Assembly: GCA_964390795.1 (NCBI GenBank)
Contig: CAYMLQ010000011.1
Location: 1-42,595 of the forward strand
DNA length: 42,595 nt
Origin: CAYMLQ01 sp964390795
Lineage (GTDB): Bacteria; Verrucomicrobiota; Kiritimatiellia; RFP12; UBA1067
Direction of reading: 5' to 3'
The position numbers and the translations under genes were made by a program. The notes beneath the pieces were generated by a model. It ran no database searches, had not been told where the DNA came from, and worked only from the letters and a program-made list of their open reading frames with translations. Every line of letters starts with the position of its first letter. Position 1 is the stretch's first letter. Below are positions 10,997 through 20,400 of this stretch, piece by piece.

Positions 10997-11462
10997 TCCG
11001 CCAGACGGTAGAGTTCCACGCCGTCGAACCAGCAGATGTCGGCGTCCGTCGCCTGCTGATGAATGTTCAGCAGAATGACGAGTTGTTCCGCTTCTGTTGG
11101 CACGTTCACCACGCCGCCACACTGCCGGGCGAGAAGTTCAAGCGGATAAAGTTATGCGTGAGCCGCTTGAACGAGCAGGCCTTGAGATCGGCGGTCACCT
11201 GGGTGAAGGCCTCACGCCGCCACGGCTTGTTGTCGAACCCCCACTGGCTATCGTAATGCCGGCCCTCATCCTCAATGGCCACGCTGAACATCAGTCCATC
11301 AAAGGGCGATTCGCGATCCATCTCAACCGCATGTTGCCGCATCAACGCAGTCGTCGGGATGTCCCACCCAAGCTCAATAAGCTTCTTCTCGGCTGCCGCG
11401 GCGGACGGGCCGGCTGCGACACAGAAAAAGAAACCCGCCAAACGACAGCACCGAAGCGTCAT
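10993..11462 (-). pseudogene. Collapsed secreted-protein gene: first and last segments kept, middle lost
   Basis: The 5' part starts at ATG 11462, overlapping the upstream gene's stop as ATGA. It encodes a signal peptide (MTLRCCRLAGFFFCVAAG) and about 95 residues of a recognisable N-terminus (KKLIELGWDIPTTALMRQH, SPFDGLMF, KRLTHNFIRLNF) that in my recall opens much larger secreted proteins of PVC bacteria, possibly glycosidase-like. The frame stops at 11106. In another frame of the same strand, 11125-10993 reads CGGVVNVPTEAEQLVILL, then ICWFDGVELYRLAE and a stop, a typical C-terminal strand of a carbohydrate-binding-like domain. The two pieces abut near 11110-11125, out of phase by one base. 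The simplest reading is an internal deletion of the central domain plus a frameshift. Confidence 0.7.
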
Positions 11463-14400
11463 TCGTTCTTTCCCTTCGTCCGGCTCAGCCGCCACTGGGT
11501 CTCCAGAAGCGCCTTGCGCGTGGAGACCTCCGGATAGTCGGAGGTCAGTTTGCGGAGAGAGTCGCGGACCGAGGGGTCAGCCAGGCGCCCCAGCGCGACC
11601 GCTGCGGCGTGGCGCGTGTCGGTGGCGTTGCCGAAATCGCCCACTACCTTGAGCAGCGCAGGAGCGGCGCGCGCGTCGCCGATACGTCCCAGCGCCCACG
11701 CAGCAGCAGCGCGCCAGCACGGCGTCAGATCGTTGTGGACAAAGAGAATGCCCGGCCCGAGCGGATCGGGCGAACCGTCGGCGAACTCGTTCGGTGCAGC
11801 CAAAGCGGCGAGCAGCGTGTCCGTGGCGCGCGGGTCGCCGATCGAGCCCAGCGTGCGCCCGAGGAAGAAGCAGGCCCAGTGCCGCACCGGCAGCCTCAGC
11901 ACCACAGGAATGCCTTTGTCGAACACGCGCGGAATATCGTTCGACACGGCCATGAAGAGCGTGTACGCCATCTGCACGCGCGGCACGTAAGCCCGGTCAC
12001 GACAGACCAGCGAAAGCACCTGCGCCGCACGGTTGGTGAGGTCAGGCGTGCCGCCCCACGCGCCGTGCACGCGCCCCAGCGCGGCCGCCACGTCCGGGTC
12101 ACGCGCCGCCTGCGCGTCGCCCAGCACGGAAAGGCAGGTCTCGCTCACGCGGGCCTCCGCGCCCTGACGCCGGATCACGCGTCCGATCAGCGTCTCGCAG
12201 TCGTCGTTCTCAGGGAAAAGCGCGCGGTCGAAGTCGGTTGGCACGCACCGGATCAGGTGCGGCACCAGCCCCGCGGCGTTCGTGGAGGACAGCGCGTCCA
12301 GAGCCTCAACGATCCGCAGGTGAACCGGCGACGCATGGCAAGCCATCAGCGCCGGATGGTCGCCGTACCAGTTGGTGAACTTCGGATAGTCCTTGAGGCC
12401 GGCGAAGGTCGCGATCAGCGCGGCCTCCGCCTCTGCCGTGGCGATCATGCCCAGCGCATCCGCCGCAGCCTCGGCGAGAAAGAGGTTGCCGCTGTCGGGA
12501 TCGGCATGGCGCTTGAGTGTCTCGGCCAGCAGCGGCACAGACGCCGCATCCTTCAGCCGTCCGAGCGCGCGCGCCACCTCCTGCACCGCGCGCGGGTTCA
12601 CCGCATCCGCCGCCAAAAACTTGGCGTTGTCGCCGTGGTGCGTCTTGCGCCACGCGACATACGCCTGATCGTCCCTCATCCGTGTCAGCGCGGCGCGCAG
12701 CGCGGCGCGCGCGGCCTCGCTCTCGCCGCTGTGGCCGAGCGCCACCGCCGCGCGGCGGACAACGTCCCGATCCTCGCTCGAGAGACGGCCGACCAGTTCC
12801 GCCTCGATCTTTACCCAGGCCACCGTCTTGAACCATGCAGCCCAGTCGCCGGACTCGGAGTGTCCCGTCAGATTCTCCAAGGCGACCGCCGCCGCTTGGC
12901 GAACCACAGGCTCGGCGTCACCTGCCGCCAGCAGCAGCGCTGGTACGGACGCGCGCGTGCCGCATGCCGCCAGCGCTAACGCTGACGCCACGCGCACTTC
13001 GCGCACCTCATCCGACAGGCGCAGCACCAGCTCTTCAGCCGCAGCCGAATCGCGCGTGAGCGCGAGCCGGTAAGCCGCCTTTACGCGCACCTCCCAGTCC
13101 GCGTCGCGCAAGCGAGCCTTCAGCTCCTTGAGCGTGACGGCGGTGCGGTTGAGGCTCGCCACTTCGCGGAAGCGGTCGAACTGCAGTTCGGTCAGCCCGG
13201 TCACCGCCGGATTGTTTCCGCGGAAGCGGTGCGGATCACCCGCGTCTGTGAGACGCAGCGGACGCGTTTGCGTGGCCAGCGTCACCGAACTCACCACCGG
13301 CGGCGCGGTCTGGCGAACCGCGTGGCAGCCCGTGCAGCCGCGGCTCTCGCCCGGCCGAACGAAGATCCACGACATCTCGTTGAGTTCCGAGCGGCCCTCG
13401 GCGTCAACGGCCTGAAACGCGATCGCGGTGTCTGCCGGCACCTCGACCGCGAACGAGCCGTCCGGCGCGAGCGGCACCGTGCCCAGCTCGACCGTCTCGT
13501 TGCCCGCATGCACGATGTACGAGTGCGAAGAGCGCATGGTCAGCCCGCGGCCCATCAGCACCCGGATGGCCCTCACATGCGGCCACCCTGCCGCCGTGTT
13601 GCGCGTGAAGCGCGCGTCCTGACAGTACAGCACGCCGGTCGTCCGCCGCTCGTCCATCCGCGAGGACAAGGCGGGCGGACGTTCGCGCGGGCCGAGATAG
13701 ACCGGGGAGTGCAGCGGGCCGTTGGTCGACGCGTAGACCAGCACCATCTTGCCGTTGCCCTGCTCCGGGTCCACGATGCCAATCCGCTCGAAGCCCTCGG
13801 GCGCCTCAACCGACACCTTTTGCTTCTTGCGCTTCATAAATGAGCTGGAACTGCCCGCCGTGCAGAGCAGCCGGCCGTCGGGCAGCGCCGCGACATCGCC
13901 CGCCGCCAGCGGCAGGTTGACGAGGTCGCGCTGCGCGCACCCGGGGCGGCCGACGGCGATGCCCGCGCCGGTCAGATAGGCGACGCGGCCGTCGGGCATC
14001 GGCGCGGGGCTGCCGCAGTTGAAGGCGCGCAGGCGGTTGCCATAGGCCGGGCCCAGATCGAGACCGAACTCCGTGTAGCCCTCCGTGCCGTCTGGATGCA
14101 CCGCGTGCAGCAGCGTCTCGACCTTGCCGCGGTCGAAGAAGTTGTCGGAGCGGATGAACAGGATGCGCCCGTCCGCCATCACTTCCGGCTCGTTGTCGAA
14201 GATGAACGTCGAGGTCAGGCAACGGATCTCGCTGCCGTCGGGCCGCATCGTGAAAAGCGCGCGCGACGGCGTGTTGTGGTACTCCTCGAAGGTGCCGCCG
14301 CGCGTCGAGACGAACGCGATGCGCCCGTCCGGAAGCTCGACCGGGTCGATGTCGTGGAACGGCCCGTCCGTCAGCCGCTGCGGCGAGCCGCCGCCCGCAG

Positions 14401-15379
14401 GCAGCCGGTAGATGTGATAGAACGCGTCACCCGCGCGGGCCATCGAAAAGAGAAGCGACTGGCCGTCGAAGGACACGCTGGGAGAACCGAGTGCGCCTGT
14501 CCCAGCGTCCAACAGCAGCCGGGGCGTCACGCCGGGCTTGGCGGGCGCGAGCCTATTGAGCGTTCGGCCGACCTTCATCGGCCCCGGCAGGTCGTGCTCG
14601 GGGAAGGCGCGCGTGTGGCCGGGATTAAAGATGGTCACGCTGAGGCTCTGGTACGCGGTGCCGCCGTGCGCGTGAGAGCGGGTGAGACTGCAGTCGTCAC
14701 CCACAAAGACGAGCCCGCTCGGCCACGGATAATCCGCAGGCGCGGAAGCCTCCTGGGCGTCGTCGTTTTTTTTGCTCGGAGGCTCGGCGGCCACGGGAAC
14801 GGCCAGCCGACCCCAAGGCCCGGCGCCGAAGGCGGCAACCTCAGTCGCAGCGCGCCACTCCTGGTCATTGAAGTCGAGCTGCGTCCAGTTCGGCTCCTCT
14901 GCGGCAAGGCAGCGCCAGGAGCCGTCGGTGACCCGTTCGACCATCTGTCCGTCGCTCAGCACCACGCGCAGCTTGAGGAGCAGACCCGCCGCCCCGGGGA
15001 TCGTATTTGCAGCCTCAACCGCGATCACGTTGTCGCCCGCCGTCAGCAGCGCGGCGACATCGACGCGCTTGGGCCTGTTCCAGGCGTTGGGCTCAGTCAG
15101 GTTTCCGCACACCGGCTTGCCGTTGATGGCGACCTCGTAGAGATTGTCGGCGGTGACCAGCAGATCCGCCGAAACGATGCGCGCCTGTTCTGTCACCGCC
15201 ACGCCCGCACGGAAGTAGCAGATCCCTTCCGGCAGCGAAGACAGCGGCGTCCCCGGCTTCTGCACACACCAGACCCACTTCGCGCCCGCCCAGTCCGGCG
15301 CAGCGACCTCGGCGGGCCTTGCCGCAAGCGCAATCCCCACAACCGCCGCAGTTAGAATCCCACAACGCCTCTTTCTCAT
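11459..15379 (-). CDS. Secreted PD40 propeller / c-heme / HEAT-repeat protein
   Basis: 1306 residues. In order: a signal peptide (MRKRRCGILTAAVVGIAL); a galactose-binding-like domain (about 30-190); TolB-like PD40 blades (about 250-480: SVSFDGQSLLFS, ELPDGRIAFVST, MADGRILFI); a region like the hydrazine-synthase alpha middle domain (GNETVELGTVPLAPDGSF, SWIFVRPGE) ending in one c-heme site CTGCH (about 682-686); then HEAT repeats from about 740 to the end (VRVKAAYRLAL, VRVASALALAA, VRQAAAVALENL). It should be periplasmic or outer-surface and bind one covalent heme. The HZS-alpha similarity is to the widespread family and does not imply anammox. The frame is open far upstream, but bases beyond 15379 are the leader and the antisense of the MBL gene, so the ATG at the signal peptide was chosen. 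Its stop overlaps the next, collapsed gene. Confidence 0.85.
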   Translation of the reverse strand: MRKRRCGILTAAVVGIALAARPAEVAAPDWAGAKWVWCVQKPGTPLSSLPEGICYFRAGVAVTEQARIVSADLLVTADNLYEVAINGKPVCGNLTEPNAWNRPKRVDVAALLTAGDNVIAVEAANTIPGAAGLLLKLRVVLSDGQMVERVTDGSWRCLAAEEPNWTQLDFNDQEWRAATEVAAFGAGPWGRLAVPVAAEPPSKKNDDAQEASAPADYPWPSGLVFVGDDCSLTRSHAHGGTAYQSLSVTIFNPGHTRAFPEHDLPGPMKVGRTLNRLAPAKPGVTPRLLLDAGTGALGSPSVSFDGQSLLFSMARAGDAFYHIYRLPAGGGSPQRLTDGPFHDIDPVELPDGRIAFVSTRGGTFEEYHNTPSRALFTMRPDGSEIRCLTSTFIFDNEPEVMADGRILFIRSDNFFDRGKVETLLHAVHPDGTEGYTEFGLDLGPAYGNRLRAFNCGSPAPMPDGRVAYLTGAGIAVGRPGCAQRDLVNLPLAAGDVAALPDGRLLCTAGSSSSFMKRKKQKVSVEAPEGFERIGIVDPEQGNGKMVLVYASTNGPLHSPVYLGPRERPPALSSRMDERRTTGVLYCQDARFTRNTAAGWPHVRAIRVLMGRGLTMRSSHSYIVHAGNETVELGTVPLAPDGSFAVEVPADTAIAFQAVDAEGRSELNEMSWIFVRPGESRGCTGCHAVRQTAPPVVSSVTLATQTRPLRLTDAGDPHRFRGNNPAVTGLTELQFDRFREVASLNRTAVTLKELKARLRDADWEVRVKAAYRLALTRDSAAAEELVLRLSDEVREVRVASALALAACGTRASVPALLLAAGDAEPVVRQAAAVALENLTGHSESGDWAAWFKTVAWVKIEAELVGRLSSEDRDVVRRAAVALGHSGESEAARAALRAALTRMRDDQAYVAWRKTHHGDNAKFLAADAVNPRAVQEVARALGRLKDAASVPLLAETLKRHADPDSGNLFLAEAAADALGMIATAEAEAALIATFAGLKDYPKFTNWYGDHPALMACHASPVHLRIVEALDALSSTNAAGLVPHLIRCVPTDFDRALFPENDDCETLIGRVIRRQGAEARVSETCLSVLGDAQAARDPDVAAALGRVHGAWGGTPDLTNRAAQVLSLVCRDRAYVPRVQMAYTLFMAVSNDIPRVFDKGIPVVLRLPVRHWACFFLGRTLGSIGDPRATDTLLAALAAPNEFADGSPDPLGPGILFVHNDLTPCWRAAAAWALGRIGDARAAPALLKVVGDFGNATDTRHAAAVALGRLADPSVRDSLRKLTSDYPEVSTRKALLETQWRLSRTKGKNE

Positions 15380-15437
15380 CCCGCAGTCCCCCGCTGTGAA
15401 TGTACGACCGACACATGCTACCGCAAATTGTGGTCTT

Positions 15438-15466
15438 ACCATACACGGTCTTGCCGTTTCTGACAA
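15438..15466 (-). promoter_or_regulatory. Promoter of the PD40/heme/HEAT gene
   Basis: On the minus strand, TTGTCA (15466-15461), a 17-base spacer and TATGGT (15443-15438). It predicts a leader of about 50 bases before the ATG at 15379. Confidence 0.45.
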
Positions 15467-15592
15467 CAGCGAATTGGTCTCCAAAATTATCGCTACCCAA
15501 CTCGCCCGACACCGTGTAAGATGCCCACTGTCAAAAGGGATTCGCGTACTGTCGCGCGAGCGTTCCCTGTCGGCGTTCCGGGAGAAGTGGCT

Positions 15593-16441
15593 ATGACTGA
15601 AACGACCATGCGTATCGTTTTGGGAGGCGTTCGAGGATCGATCCCCCTCGCCCACCCCGATTTTATGCAGTACGGCGGAGCGACGACCTCCGTGCTGGCC
15701 GATAACGGCGCAGGCGGACATATTCTCTTCGACGCGGGCACCGGCCTGCGCACGCTTCAGCCCTTCCTCTCCGAATCCGGCGCGGACTTGCCCGTCCTGA
15801 TGCTCTTCACGCACTACCACCTCGACCACCTCATCGGCCTGCCCCCCTTCGCCCCGCTGTACGACCCGGAGTGGCACATCGTCATCGCGGCCCCTCCGCG
15901 CGAAGGCGTGACGGCGGAACAGGCCATACGGCGGCTGACGGACAAGCCCTTCTGGCCCGCCCCCTTTCGTGCGCGGCAGCGCTACCTCGTGCTTCCCGAA
16001 ACGTGTGTCGTTCCCTATCGTCATGGCCCGTTCGACGTGCGCTGGTGCGCCCTGCATCACACCAACGGCTGCCACGCCTACCGCGTCGACGAGCGCGAGA
16101 CCGGCGCGTCCATGGTCTTCGCCACGGATCTCGAATGGGGCGAGTCGAGCGACCAGGAGCGCAACGCCCTGTTGCGCCTCTGCCGCGAGCCCGGCCCCGT
16201 CGACGTGCTCATCATGGAGGGCCACGACGACACGGAGAGCCACGCGGGCTGGGGCCACAGCACCTGGCAGGATGCCGTGGACGTGGCGAGGGAGACGGGC
16301 GCGCGCCAACTGATTATCACGCACCTGGCTCCGGATGACACAGACGACCTTCTGACGCGGCGCGAGCAGCGCATCCGCGCCGCCATGCCGCAGGCGTGTC
16401 TCGGCAGACAGGGCATGAGTATCGAATGGCGGAAAGGATAA
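15593..16441 (+). CDS. Metallo-beta-lactamase-fold hydrolase
   Basis: 282 residues of a soluble MBL-fold enzyme. The N-terminal pattern GGVRGSIP plus QYGGATTSV is that of a subgroup related to RNase Z and phosphodiesterase-type MBL proteins. The two-metal site is complete: HYHLDH (H74, H76, D78, H79), a later His (LHHTNGCH), the bridging Asp in FATDLEWG and the last His in ITHLAP. The ATG follows GGGAGAAG at good spacing; an earlier ATG at 15521 lacks this and would add an unstructured tail. The stop overlaps the cyclase start by 16 bases, so the two are very likely co-translated. Hydrolysis of a phosphodiester such as a cyclic nucleotide is inferred from that pairing only. Confidence 0.88.
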   Translation: MTETTMRIVLGGVRGSIPLAHPDFMQYGGATTSVLADNGAGGHILFDAGTGLRTLQPFLSESGADLPVLMLFTHYHLDHLIGLPPFAPLYDPEWHIVIAAPPREGVTAEQAIRRLTDKPFWPAPFRARQRYLVLPETCVVPYRHGPFDVRWCALHHTNGCHAYRVDERETGASMVFATDLEWGESSDQERNALLRLCREPGPVDVLIMEGHDDTESHAGWGHSTWQDAVDVARETGARQLIITHLAPDDTDDLLTRREQRIRAAMPQACLGRQGMSIEWRKG

Positions 16442-17112
16442 CCACCCCTGTGCCACAGATCCCGTTCACCTATGCGCAAGCTGCCGCCGACCCGTCCCAA
16501 TACGGACCCGGCGTCATGTTTAACACGCTGAGCACGGCCGAGTTCGCCACCTTCACACCCTCCGCGCTCGGACTCGGCGACATCTCGCGCGACGGCGAGT
16601 ACACCCAGGCCCTCGCCGCGTTTTTCGATCTGGACGGCTTCACCGACTTCTGTAGCCAGGTCGATTCGCACCTCGTGATCCCCGAATTTCTCACGCGCTA
16701 CCTGAACTGGCTGTTTCACTCCCTAGCCGAAGAGTTTCGAGAAAGCGATGACGGCACCACCGTGCGGCTCTGGGGGTGCCTGCCGTTTTACGCGAAATTC
16801 CTGGGCGACGGCATCCTCTTCCTCTGGGCCACGGATCGGTGCCGCGGCTTTCCCGGCAAGGTGAACATCGCGCAAAGCCTGCTGGCTATCACCAACGCGT
16901 ACGTGGGACAGTTCCTCGTCGACATCCGTCGGGCCGTCAGCAAACCTCCGCGCCGGCTGCGCTGCGGCATCGCGCTCGGCCAGATCATTTCGATCGGCGG
17001 CGGCGCCGACTATGTGGGCTCCTGCATCAACGTGGCCTCCCGCCTGCAGAAGCTCGGCGACCTCTCCTTCGCCATCTCCCGGCGCGGCTTCGACCTCGGC
17101 GAGTCGCCCGAC
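16426..17112 (+). CDS. Class III adenylate cyclase catalytic-domain protein, cut by the N gap
   Basis: 229 residues are visible before the gap. The chosen ATG (MAERITTP) lies inside the end of the MBL gene. After a 55-residue leader with no membrane segment comes a class III nucleotidyl cyclase domain: FFDLDGFTDF carries the first metal Asp, FLGDGILF the second, the adjacent Lys (YAKFLGDG) and the Asp in ADYVGSCINVASRL sit at the purine-selecting positions typical of adenylate rather than guanylate cyclases, and the Asn and Arg of INVASR are the transition-state pair. This predicts soluble cAMP synthesis from ATP. Any C-terminal domain is lost in the gap. Confidence 0.85.
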
Positions 17113-17212
17113 NNNNNNNNNNNNNNNNNNNNNNNNNNNNNNNNNNNNNNNNNNNNNNNNNNNNNNNNNNNNNNNNNNNNNNNNNNNNNNNNNNNNNNNN
17201 NNNNNNNNNNNN
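17113..17212. other. Assembly gap of 100 N
   Basis: Exactly 100 N, the usual placeholder for a scaffold gap of unknown length. It interrupts the cyclase gene (+) and the small exported protein gene (-). How much DNA is missing, and whether the two flanks are truly adjacent, cannot be told. Confidence 0.99.
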
Positions 17213-17446
17213 CAGCTTCTGCCGCCACTCGGCGCTCTTTCGCAAGCCCGCTTGATACGAGTCGTTGGCTTTTGAGGACTTGAAGGCTGTCTCGGCGGCG
17301 GCGGCCTGCCGCTGAACCCAGGACGCGCCTGTGGAGTATGCGGACTTGCAGGTCGCGGCGAAGGCCGGATTCAGATACGCGTATCCGGCGACGCCAACCA
17401 ACAGCAGCGCGAGCGCCGCCAACACCAATGACCGTGGCTTCAACAT
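17213..17446 (-). CDS. Small exported or membrane-anchored protein, 3' end in gap
   Basis: 78 residues are visible. The N-terminus MLKPRSLVLAALALLLVGVAGYAYL is a signal peptide or single anchor, followed by an Ala/Lys/Ser-rich, probably helical segment (CKSAYSTGASWVQRQAAAAE) with one Cys. The ATG sits 2 bases after the stop of the three-heme gene, so it is the next gene of that transcript. I do not recognise the family. Confidence 0.6.
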
Positions 17447-17448
17447 CG

Positions 17449-20400
17449 TTAATAACCCTCTATGCGCCCACTCCCGAAGGTCTTCGCAAAGCTTAGGGCG
17501 AACTGGTTTGTCTGTCCCTTAGTACATACCGTAGAGTTCGGCTTCGCGAAGGTCACGCCCAGATGGTACTCCGGGGCATCGTCGCGGTCGTCCCAAAAGG
17601 TGTCGGGGTTCCCGTCGACCGCCTTGTCGGGCGTGTCCGAGGCTTTCTGTACGGGCACGTTGTCCTCGCTGACGGCCTGTGCGCCGCAGGCGAGGTTGAT
17701 GCATCCTTGCGGTACGCCGGTCAAGAGGGAGAGTCCCGTGGAGAGTGACTGCGGCTCGGCTTCAGGTTCGCCGAAGTCCGTGCCGGTTGCGAGGGATTTG
17801 CGCACGGACTCCACATGCGCGGGGTCCATGTCCACGCGAGGCCACGTGTAGAGCCGCGCCTGCGCCACGCGGAGGCCCCGCAGCATCGTCTGGTAGTCAG
17901 GGTCGTCGGTGGAGGCGAAGACCGGCTTGCCATCGGATGTTTTACACAGGCCCCAGCCGCCCGCCTCTTTGGCCAGCGGCGCGAGGAGCATGGCGCTGTT
18001 CTCGGGGCGCGTGAGATTGATGCGCAATTCGGGGCCGTACAGGATGCTCGTGCCATAGCGGTCCGAGGCCATATGGGCGCAGAGGCCGCGGTCCTGCCAG
18101 AGCCTGCTGGTGACCGGCATCGGCCGGTCCATCGGGCCGCCGCCGAAGCCCCAGGTGCCGCCGTTGTAGGTCTCACGGCGGTGGCAGTCCATACAGCGCT
18201 TGTCGAAGGCCGGCTTCAGGCCGTCATAGAACCAGTGGGGCCGTCCGCCGGAGGAGGCGCGCCAGCTCGTGGCGTTCCAGCGCCCGTCCACCTGCCACGA
18301 ACAGCGCGCGCCGGGCCCGCGCGTGACGGAATTGCCGCGCGCATCCGGGAGCGTGGCGTAATCGTAGGTCCCGTAGTAGGGCACGTTCGCATCGATCCAA
18401 GCCCAGACGCGGCGGCGCAGCGCGGGCGGAATCGTTTTGCCGCAATGCGCAGCGTCCAAGAGAAACGGCCGCAGGCGGCTGACGAGCGCGCCGACGGTCT
18501 TGGGCGAATTCTCGTCGTAGTCGTTGGCGAAGGGCTGGAACCAGTCCACGAAAGCGCGCTCGACGAGCTGGTCGTAGGACTGGCAGAAGAAACGCGTGCG
18601 GTCGCCGGTCAGATCGACGCCGCCCTTGGGTGCCCGGCCGCCGTGGCAGGAGACGCAGTAGGCGTCCCAGACCGGCTGCACGACCTTCTGGTAATCGAGG
18701 ATGCCGCCCGTGCCCCAATCGGCCAGGGCCGGCGTAACCGGCGGCTGTTTGGCCGCGCGCGGCTGCCGCGTGACCGGCGGGGGCGGAACGCCGCCCCTGC
18801 GGTTCTCGTGGCAGCCGATGCAGCTCTGCGTCTCGCCCGGCATAACGTGCATGTCCGAGCCCATGCGCATGAGGGCCATGCCCTCCGCGTCGAGCACGTT
18901 CAGCGAGATGCTGCGAAGGGCGGGCACCGTGAAGTGGGCCGAGCCGTCTGCCTCGATCGGCACGAGCCCGATCTCGCGGCGCACATGGACGGTGCCGCGC
19001 GAGATGATGGGCGTGTGGCCCCACGCCTCGCCGTCCGCCATGCGGCGCGACTTCTGCACCTGCTCCATCACCTGTATCCATTTCGCCTCGCCCCGCTTGA
19101 CCTGCGGCGCGATGCCCTGGTAGACGTCGTAGACAAGGAGCGTACCCGTGGAGCTGTCCGGATCGCGGTTCATCGCCTCAGGATCGCGGTAGTCCCACGG
19201 CACGGCCGTGCAGGCCTGGGCGATCACGGGGGGGCTGCGGACCGCCGCCAGCCGGAGCGGGTTCCAGCAGCCGAGCTTGCCCTCCGCTTCGTACAGGCAC
19301 TTGCGGTTGCTGCGGTCGTCCAGCAGATAGAGCCGGTTCTTGTGGCCGCCGTCGCCGCCGTAGCTGGCGAGGAAGAGGCGCTCGTTCAAGGGGAAGAGAT
19401 CCTGCCAGCCGTAAGGCAGCGTGGTGTCGCCGTAATAGGGTCGCTGGGAGGTGATGAAGCGGAAGCCTTCGCCGCGCGGCGCTTCGGGGCCGCGCAGGCT
19501 CCAGACCAGGCCCGCCATGCCCGCGTGGTAGTTGTGATGCGGCCCGAACGCGCAGACGACCTCCGGCCGGCCGGGCACCGGGCGCGCCTCCCAGAAGCCG
19601 CAGGGGTCCTCGATCGTGTTGCCGAAAAAGAGCTTCAGCGCCGTGCCGTCGGGATTCATGGTCCAGAGTGCGTGGCGCGCGTCCACGTTCTTTTCGATGC
19701 CGTAATCCCAGCGGGTGAACAGGACTCGGCCGTCGTCCATGATCTGCGGTGAGTGGTCGCTGTCGATGTTGGCCGAGAGCTTGCGGATATCCGAACCGTC
19801 GCGCGCGCAAGAATAGAGGAGCGGCGCGGACTTGGCTTGGCACTGGACCCAGGTGCCCGCGCGGTCGGAGACGAAGACGACCCGCCCGTCCGGTAAGGGC
19901 AGCGGGCTGATATCCTGGCAGGGCCCCGCGGTGACCTGCCGGAGATTCTTGCCGTCCACGCCGATCTCGTACACATGCCAGCCGCCCTCCACGCCGGTGC
20001 GGCGGGCGGAGAAGAAGATCGTACGGGCGTCGTACGCTAGGTTCATGTCGAACAGGCGCAGCCCCGCCTCTTCGAAAACCACGCGCGGAGGCTGTCGCGG
20101 ATGGGCCGGATCCCAGACGCAGAGGGCGGACGGCGTGGCGCCCTCGGCGCTGTGCGGCGCGATCGCGTTGATGCTGTAGGGCGGGTGCCGCATAAAGAGA
20201 ATCGGGCCGCAGGCGCGGGCTTGCGCGCCCCAGTGCGCTTCGACGGCCCCGTTGGCGGCAGCTAGGGCTGCGGCAGGGGCGTCGGGCGCGAGCGCAGCCT
20301 GAACCGACGTCTGGAGCGCCCGCAGGGATTCAAGATAGCTCCCGGCACCGTCAGAAGGCGGCATTCCGGCGCGTATCGTCTCCATCACGGAAACCTCGGG

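Noticed and set aside
15380..16456. Open upstream extension of the PD40/heme/HEAT gene, giving a product of about 1665 residues
   Set aside because: The extra frame is antisense to the MBL gene and has no signal-like or domain pattern; the ATG at 15379 opens a clear signal peptide behind a promoter.
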